Shown in pieces: positions 6,335 through 9,793 of a stretch of 9,793 nucleotides of DNA. Each line of letters begins with the position of its first letter. Position 1 is the first letter of the stretch. The notes beneath the pieces were generated by a model. The model saw nothing but the letters and a program-made list of their open reading frames with translations, was not told the origin of the DNA and did no database searches. The DNA is from Cyclobacteriaceae bacterium (GTDB taxonomy: Bacteria; Bacteroidota; Bacteroidia; Cytophagales; Cyclobacteriaceae), in NCBI GenBank assembly GCA_030589835.1, contig JAUUZS010000107.1:1-9793 (forward strand). Direction: 5' to 3'. The translations under genes were made by a program, and so were the position numbers.

Positions 6335-6373
6335 TTGGTCAATCCAAATTATTTATAAACAAATTTAAGGTAT

Positions 6374-6407
6374 AAAAAAAAGCTCTCCGGTGGGAGAGCT
6401 TTTTTTT
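6374..6407. terminator. Bidirectional intrinsic terminator
   Basis: AGCTCTCC (6381-6388) pairs with GGAGAGCT (6393-6400) around a GGTG loop. The stem is extended by seven A (6374-6380) pairing with seven T (6401-6407). Each strand therefore ends the hairpin with a T-run, so it serves both the sorting-domain gene from the left and asnS from the right. Confidence 0.93.
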
Positions 6408-6447
6408 GTGATAATAGTTTCGATAATTAATGCCCAAATTATTCGGG

Positions 6448-7893
6448 CTAAAACTCAGCGCTTCCCGGTGTTCTTGGAAATGGGATAACATCCCTGATAT
6501 TTTTCATTCCTGTGACAAAGGCCATCATCCTTTCAAAACCCAATCCAAATCCACTATGAGGTGCGGTGCCAAATTTTCTGGTTTCCAAATACCACCACAT
6601 GCTTTCTTCAGGGATATCCATTTCAGCAATCCTGTTTTTCAATACATCATATCGCTCTTCTCGTTGAGACCCTCCAACGATTTCTCCTATTCCAGGAAAC
6701 AAAATATCCATGGCCCTTACCGTTTTTCCATCATCATTCTGACGCATATAAAATGCTTTGATGTTTCTGGGATAATTATAAAGTATTACGGGTTTTTTAA
6801 AATGCTTTTCTACCAGGAACCGCTCGTGTTCCGATTGCAGATCTATTCCCCACTCATCAATAAGGTATTTAAATCGTTTCTTTTTGTTTGGTTTAGAATT
6901 TTTCAGGATAGCAACAGCCTCAGTATAGGATACCCTTTCGAAATCGTTATCCACTACGAATTGTAATCTTTCAAACAAGGTAAGCTCACTGCGTTCTTCT
7001 TTTTTCAAGTTCTTTTCTTCATCCAGGATTCTATTGTTCAGAAAATCCAGATCCTCCTTGCAGTTATCCATTGCATACTTGACCAAATATTTTAAAAACT
7101 CTTCGGCCAGATTCATGTTATCATCCAAATCATAGAAAGCCATTTCCGGCTCTATCATCCAAAATTCTGCCAGATGACGGGAGGTATTGGAATTTTCAGC
7201 CCTGAAAGTAGGGCCAAAGGTATAAATCTCGGAAAGTGCAAGTGCGCCTAATTCTCCTTCCAGTTGACCAGATACTGTCAGGTTTGTTTCATGGCCGAAA
7301 AAATCCTTGGAATAATCAACCTTTCCTTCCTCTGTTTTTGGAGGGTTTACCGGGTCAAGGGTTGTCACCCTGAACATTTCGCCTGCCCCTTCAGCATCAG
7401 AACCGGTGATGATAGGCGTATGAAGGTTCAAAAATCCTTTGTCATTAAAAAACTGATGAACGGCAAAAATCATCGCATGCCGCACTCTCAGTATTGCAGC
7501 AAATGTATTTGTCCTTGGCCTTAAATGAGCGATCTCTCGCAGAAACTCTAAAGAATGCTTTTTGGGCTGTAATGGATATTCTTCCGGATTTGCTTCACCG
7601 AGAATTTCTAACTCAGAAACCAGTAATTCAACAGATTGCCCTTTTCCCTGCGATTCAACGATCTCTCCAAACACTGAAATACAAGCTCCAGTAGTTACGA
7701 GCCTCAAAAGCTGCTCATCGATCTTTTGCAGATCTGCAACTGCCTGAATACTATGTATAGTGGATCCATCATTTATGGCAATGAAAGCAACATTCTTGTT
7801 CCCTCTTTTTGTTCTCACCCAACCTTTTACATTTGCTTCTGCCCCTACCTCGGAATTCAGTAACAAATCCTTTATTTTTGTTCGCCTTGCCAT
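6448..7893 (-). CDS. asnS: Asparaginyl-tRNA synthetase
   Basis: 481 residues from the ATG at 7893. The frame continues upstream to a TTG at 7929, but that start would lie inside the -7 promoter element, and [11 protein letters not shown] is a natural N-terminus. It charges tRNA-Asn with asparagine in the cytoplasm. Residues about 12-98 form the OB-fold anticodon-binding domain ([10 protein letters not shown] near the start). The class II catalytic core follows: motif 1 around [19 protein letters not shown] (149-167), motif 2 [15 protein letters not shown] (230-244) and motif 3 [10 protein letters not shown] (448-457). The C-terminus [16 protein letters not shown] is characteristic. [11 protein letters not shown] and the length fit AsnRS rather than AspRS. 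It diverges from rpoN and ends at the bidirectional terminator. Confidence 0.97.
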   Translation of the reverse strand: MARRTKIKDLLLNSEVGAEANVKGWVRTKRGNKNVAFIAINDGSTIHSIQAVADLQKIDEQLLRLVTTGACISVFGEIVESQGKGQSVELLVSELEILGEANPEEYPLQPKKHSLEFLREIAHLRPRTNTFAAILRVRHAMIFAVHQFFNDKGFLNLHTPIITGSDAEGAGEMFRVTTLDPVNPPKTEEGKVDYSKDFFGHETNLTVSGQLEGELGALALSEIYTFGPTFRAENSNTSRHLAEFWMIEPEMAFYDLDDNMNLAEEFLKYLVKYAMDNCKEDLDFLNNRILDEEKNLKKEERSELTLFERLQFVVDNDFERVSYTEAVAILKNSKPNKKKRFKYLIDEWGIDLQSEHERFLVEKHFKKPVILYNYPRNIKAFYMRQNDDGKTVRAMDILFPGIGEIVGGSQREERYDVLKNRIAEMDIPEESMWWYLETRKFGTAPHSGFGLGFERMMAFVTGMKNIRDVIPFPRTPGSAEF

Positions 7894-7926
7894 ATCACTA
7901 TTTTTTTTGATTTCTAAAAAGAAGCG

Positions 7927-7934
7927 CAAATTTA
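7927..7934 (-). promoter_or_regulatory. asnS promoter, -7 element
   Basis: On the minus strand this reads TAAATTTG, an exact match to the Bacteroidota -7 consensus TAnnTTTG. A TTG at 7960-7958 lies 23 bases upstream as a possible -33 element. The predicted start near 7920 gives a leader of about 27 bases to the ATG at 7893. Confidence 0.55.
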
Positions 7935-8144
7935 ATAAAAGAATTGAACCTAAAGAACAATGATGATATAACTTAGCCTGCCGCCCTATTCATTTTGGCC
8001 TAACTCCCTCCTGCTGCGGTTGCCTGGAGTAATAATTGGTGGTCCCCTTTATATCGACAGTGTACTGAAACCGTTAATAACGGATTTATTAAGCCCATTT
8101 TTTTTTACTCTCTAATCTTTATTTAAAGAATCAAGTAATTATAC

Positions 8145-8152
8145 TAAATTTG
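8145..8152 (+). promoter_or_regulatory. rpoN promoter, -7 element
   Basis: TAAATTTG matches TAnnTTTG exactly and is the same octamer as in the asnS promoter. The -33 region has only T-rich sequence (around 8118-8124) rather than a clear TTG. The predicted start near 8159 leaves a leader of about 20 bases. Confidence 0.55.
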
Positions 8153-8178
8153 GGAAAAAAGAATATGATTAACCCTTT

Positions 8179-9624
8179 ATGCAAAAGTTAGGATTAATTC
8201 AATCGTTAAATCAGAGATTATCTCCGCAACAGATACAATTTATAAAATTGCTTCAGGTACCAACTATGGAACTTGAAACAAGGATTGAAGCGGAATTGGA
8301 ATCGAATCCTGCTCTGGAAGAAGGTGTTGAGGAACCTGAAGAACAGGTTGAGCAAACTGAAGAATTTGAAGAAAAGACTGAGGCCGCCGATGAGGATATA
8401 AATTTTGAGGACTATCTGCATGATGATTATAGCGGATACAAGATGCAAGGTGACGGCAATAGCCCTGATGAAGAAGACAGAGAAATGCCTGTTGCCACTT
8501 CTGCCTCCCTCAATGATCAGCTTTCTTCCCAACTCAGTTTCCTTGGATTGGATGAAAGGCAAGAGAAAATTGGAGAGCAGCTCCTTGGCAGCATCGAAAA
8601 TGACGGATATATACGCAGAGAACTGGAAGCCATCATCAACGATTTGGCGTTTAGCATGAACATCGAAACCGATACAGATGAATTAGAGGAAATACTAAGG
8701 AAAATCCAATCATTCGACCCTCCTGGAATTGCCGCCAGAAACCTTCAGGAATGTTTGTTGCTGCAACTTGAAAGAAAGGAAGAACATTTTGCTGAGGCAG
8801 AACTGGCTATAGCAATAATTGAAGACTGTTTCATTGACTTCACAAAAAAACATTACGAAAAGATCATTAAAAAACTCAATATAGAAAGTGAAGAGGATCT
8901 CAAGGAAGCCATTGGCGTGATCACCAAACTAAACCCAAAACCAGGCAGGTCATCAGGTGAGATGGTCAAAACACAATTTTTAATTCCCGATTATCTCTTG
9001 ACAAATAATAATGGGAAATTAGATCTTACGCTCAATTCCAGAAATGCCCCGGAATTAAAAATATCGCGATCCTATTCTGAAATGATGGATACCTATGAAA
9101 AAGCAAAGAAAAAAGATAAAAAGCTTCGTGAAACAGCAACATTTGTCAAGCAAAAACTGGATTCGGCAAAATGGTTTATCGACGCCATCAAGCAACGACA
9201 GCAGACCTTGCTTAATACCATGCACTCCATCATCAAGTTTCAATACAATTTCTTTTTGAGTGGCGATGAAAGCAAACTGCGTCCTATGATTCTCAAGGAT
9301 ATTGCCAATGAAATACAAATGGATATTTCTACAATTTCCAGGGTTGCAAACAGCAAATCAATCCAAACCGAATTTGGCATTTACCCTTTAAAATATTTCT
9401 TTTCTGAAGGAATAGCTATGGAATCCGGTGACGATGTCAGTAGCAGGGAAGTAAAACTATATCTTAAGAGTTTGATTGATAAAGAAGATAAGAAAAAACC
9501 ACTTTCCGATGATAAATTAGAAAAAGCCCTCAAGGAAAAAGGATATAATATCGCCCGAAGAACAGTTGCCAAATACAGAGAACAACTCAACATACCTGTG
9601 GCAAGACTAAGAAAAGAATTGTAG
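8179..9624 (+). CDS. rpoN: RNA polymerase sigma-54 factor
   Basis: 481 residues, full length. It directs RNA polymerase to -24/-12 promoters and needs an AAA+ enhancer-binding activator. Region I (1-48) has the glutamine/leucine-rich LNQRLSPQQIQFIKLLQ and ESNPALEEG sequences that interact with the activator. Region II (about 49-105) is a strongly acidic linker. The core-binding domain spans about 115-300, with IENDGYIRREL, FDPPGIAARNLQECLLLQL and LNPKPGRSS as landmarks. A helix-turn-helix lies at 371-392 (ILKDIANEIQMDISTISRVA), and the RpoN box ARRTVAKYRE is intact at 459-468, recognising the -24 element. It diverges from asnS, and its stop overlaps the next start by one base, suggesting translational coupling. 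No activator gene is visible in the window. Confidence 0.97.
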   Translation: MQKLGLIQSLNQRLSPQQIQFIKLLQVPTMELETRIEAELESNPALEEGVEEPEEQVEQTEEFEEKTEAADEDINFEDYLHDDYSGYKMQGDGNSPDEEDREMPVATSASLNDQLSSQLSFLGLDERQEKIGEQLLGSIENDGYIRRELEAIINDLAFSMNIETDTDELEEILRKIQSFDPPGIAARNLQECLLLQLERKEEHFAEAELAIAIIEDCFIDFTKKHYEKIIKKLNIESEEDLKEAIGVITKLNPKPGRSSGEMVKTQFLIPDYLLTNNNGKLDLTLNSRNAPELKISRSYSEMMDTYEKAKKKDKKLRETATFVKQKLDSAKWFIDAIKQRQQTLLNTMHSIIKFQYNFFLSGDESKLRPMILKDIANEIQMDISTISRVANSKSIQTEFGIYPLKYFFSEGIAMESGDDVSSREVKLYLKSLIDKEDKKKPLSDDKLEKALKEKGYNIARRTVAKYREQLNIPVARLRKEL

Positions 9625-9793
9625 TGAAAGATAGACTAGCATACTTTATATCGTTGGTATTCCATCCATTATTAATGCCCTCTTATTTATTCTTATTTAT
9701 CATACTCTGTGTTTCATCAACAATGCAGCCACTGCGCCAAGAATCTTTATTTCAGATATTATCCATCATATTTATTGTAACCTTTATTATTCC
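9624..9793 (+). CDS. Membrane protein downstream of rpoN, 5' part only
   Basis: A frame starting with GTG at 9624-9626 stays open to the right edge (56 full codons). The start shares its first base with the rpoN stop (TAGTG), a common arrangement in coupled genes. The peptide begins MKDRLAYFISLVFHPLLMPS and continues with a hydrophobic stretch (about residues 17-33), a short polar loop (about 34-43) and a second hydrophobic stretch running off the edge. It is thus an inner-membrane protein with at least two helices. The FHPLLMPSY opening looks like a conserved small membrane protein of Bacteroidota that I cannot name with confidence; a relation to PAP2-type phosphatases is possible but not shown here. 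An ATG at codon 18 is an alternative start but would cut off the conserved opening. Confidence 0.65.
   Translation, partial: MKDRLAYFISLVFHPLLMPSYLFLFIILCVSSTMQPLRQESLFQILSIIFIVTFII

Larger units (their letters stand above)
7894..8178. other. Divergent asnS/rpoN intergenic region with a GC-rich patch
   Basis: Both promoters lie at the edges of this 285-base gap and are listed separately. The interior patch 7976-8046 is clearly richer in G+C (roughly 57 percent by hand count) than its AT-rich flanks. A perfect 13-base palindrome CCGTTAATAACGG lies at 8071-8083. I see no open reading frame, tRNA or recognisable RNA here. Confidence 0.5.

Noticed and set aside
6430..6966. Plus-strand open frame of 178 codons opposite asnS
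   Set aside because: It lies antisense to the conserved C-terminal catalytic region of AsnRS, has no family features and is best explained as a shadow frame.
7893..7929. Longer asnS start at TTG 7929
   Set aside because: The extra 12 residues would start within the TAAATTTG promoter element; the ATG at 7893 gives the family-typical N-terminus.
1..9793. A new defence, mobile or biosynthetic system
   Set aside because: No repeat array, transposase, integrase, toxin-antitoxin pair or biosynthetic cluster is visible; apart from the edge nuclease-fold gene the content is metabolic and housekeeping.

Overview
The window looks like a piece of a Bacteroidota chromosome, most likely Cytophagales or a close relative. 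The DNA is AT-rich, leaders are A-rich with little Shine-Dalgarno signal, and several promoters carry the Bacteroidota -7 element TAnnTTTG. It also has a type IX secretion C-terminal sorting domain, a sodium-pumping methylmalonyl-CoA decarboxylase operon and rpoN. I see no mobile element, CRISPR array, tRNA or rRNA. Nearly all of it is ordinary core-type gene content.

Layout. At the left edge is the 3' end of a small plus-strand gene for a PD-(D/E)XK nuclease-fold protein of the HsdR N-terminal type. It converges on a five-gene minus-strand operon, in transcription order mce, mmdA, a gamma/delta-like membrane subunit, the biotin carrier mmdC and the membrane pump subunit mmdB (4641 down to 497). 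Internal gaps are only 2 to 12 bases. Together these genes epimerise methylmalonyl-CoA and decarboxylate it to propionyl-CoA, using the free energy to export Na+. No biotin carboxylase gene is present, which argues for a decarboxylase rather than propionyl-CoA carboxylase.

A 388-base divergent gap separates this operon from a plus-strand Crp/Fnr-family regulator (5030-5707). The gap holds two dyads that could be operators, one near each gene. Next comes a tiny secreted protein that is little more than a signal peptide plus a T9SS sorting domain (5957-6334). Upstream of it is a good match to a sigma-54 -24/-12 promoter. A strong bidirectional terminator hairpin at 6374-6407 separates it from the convergent asnS (asparaginyl-tRNA synthetase, minus strand).

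asnS and rpoN (sigma-54, 8179-9624) diverge from a 285-base region. Each has a TAAATTTG -7 element just upstream, and an unexplained GC-rich patch lies between them. The rpoN stop overlaps the GTG start of a membrane protein that runs off the right edge.

I did not find a convincing undescribed system. The items most worth a second look are the candidate sigma-54 promoter in front of the cargo-less sorting-domain protein and the inverted repeats in the intergenic regions.
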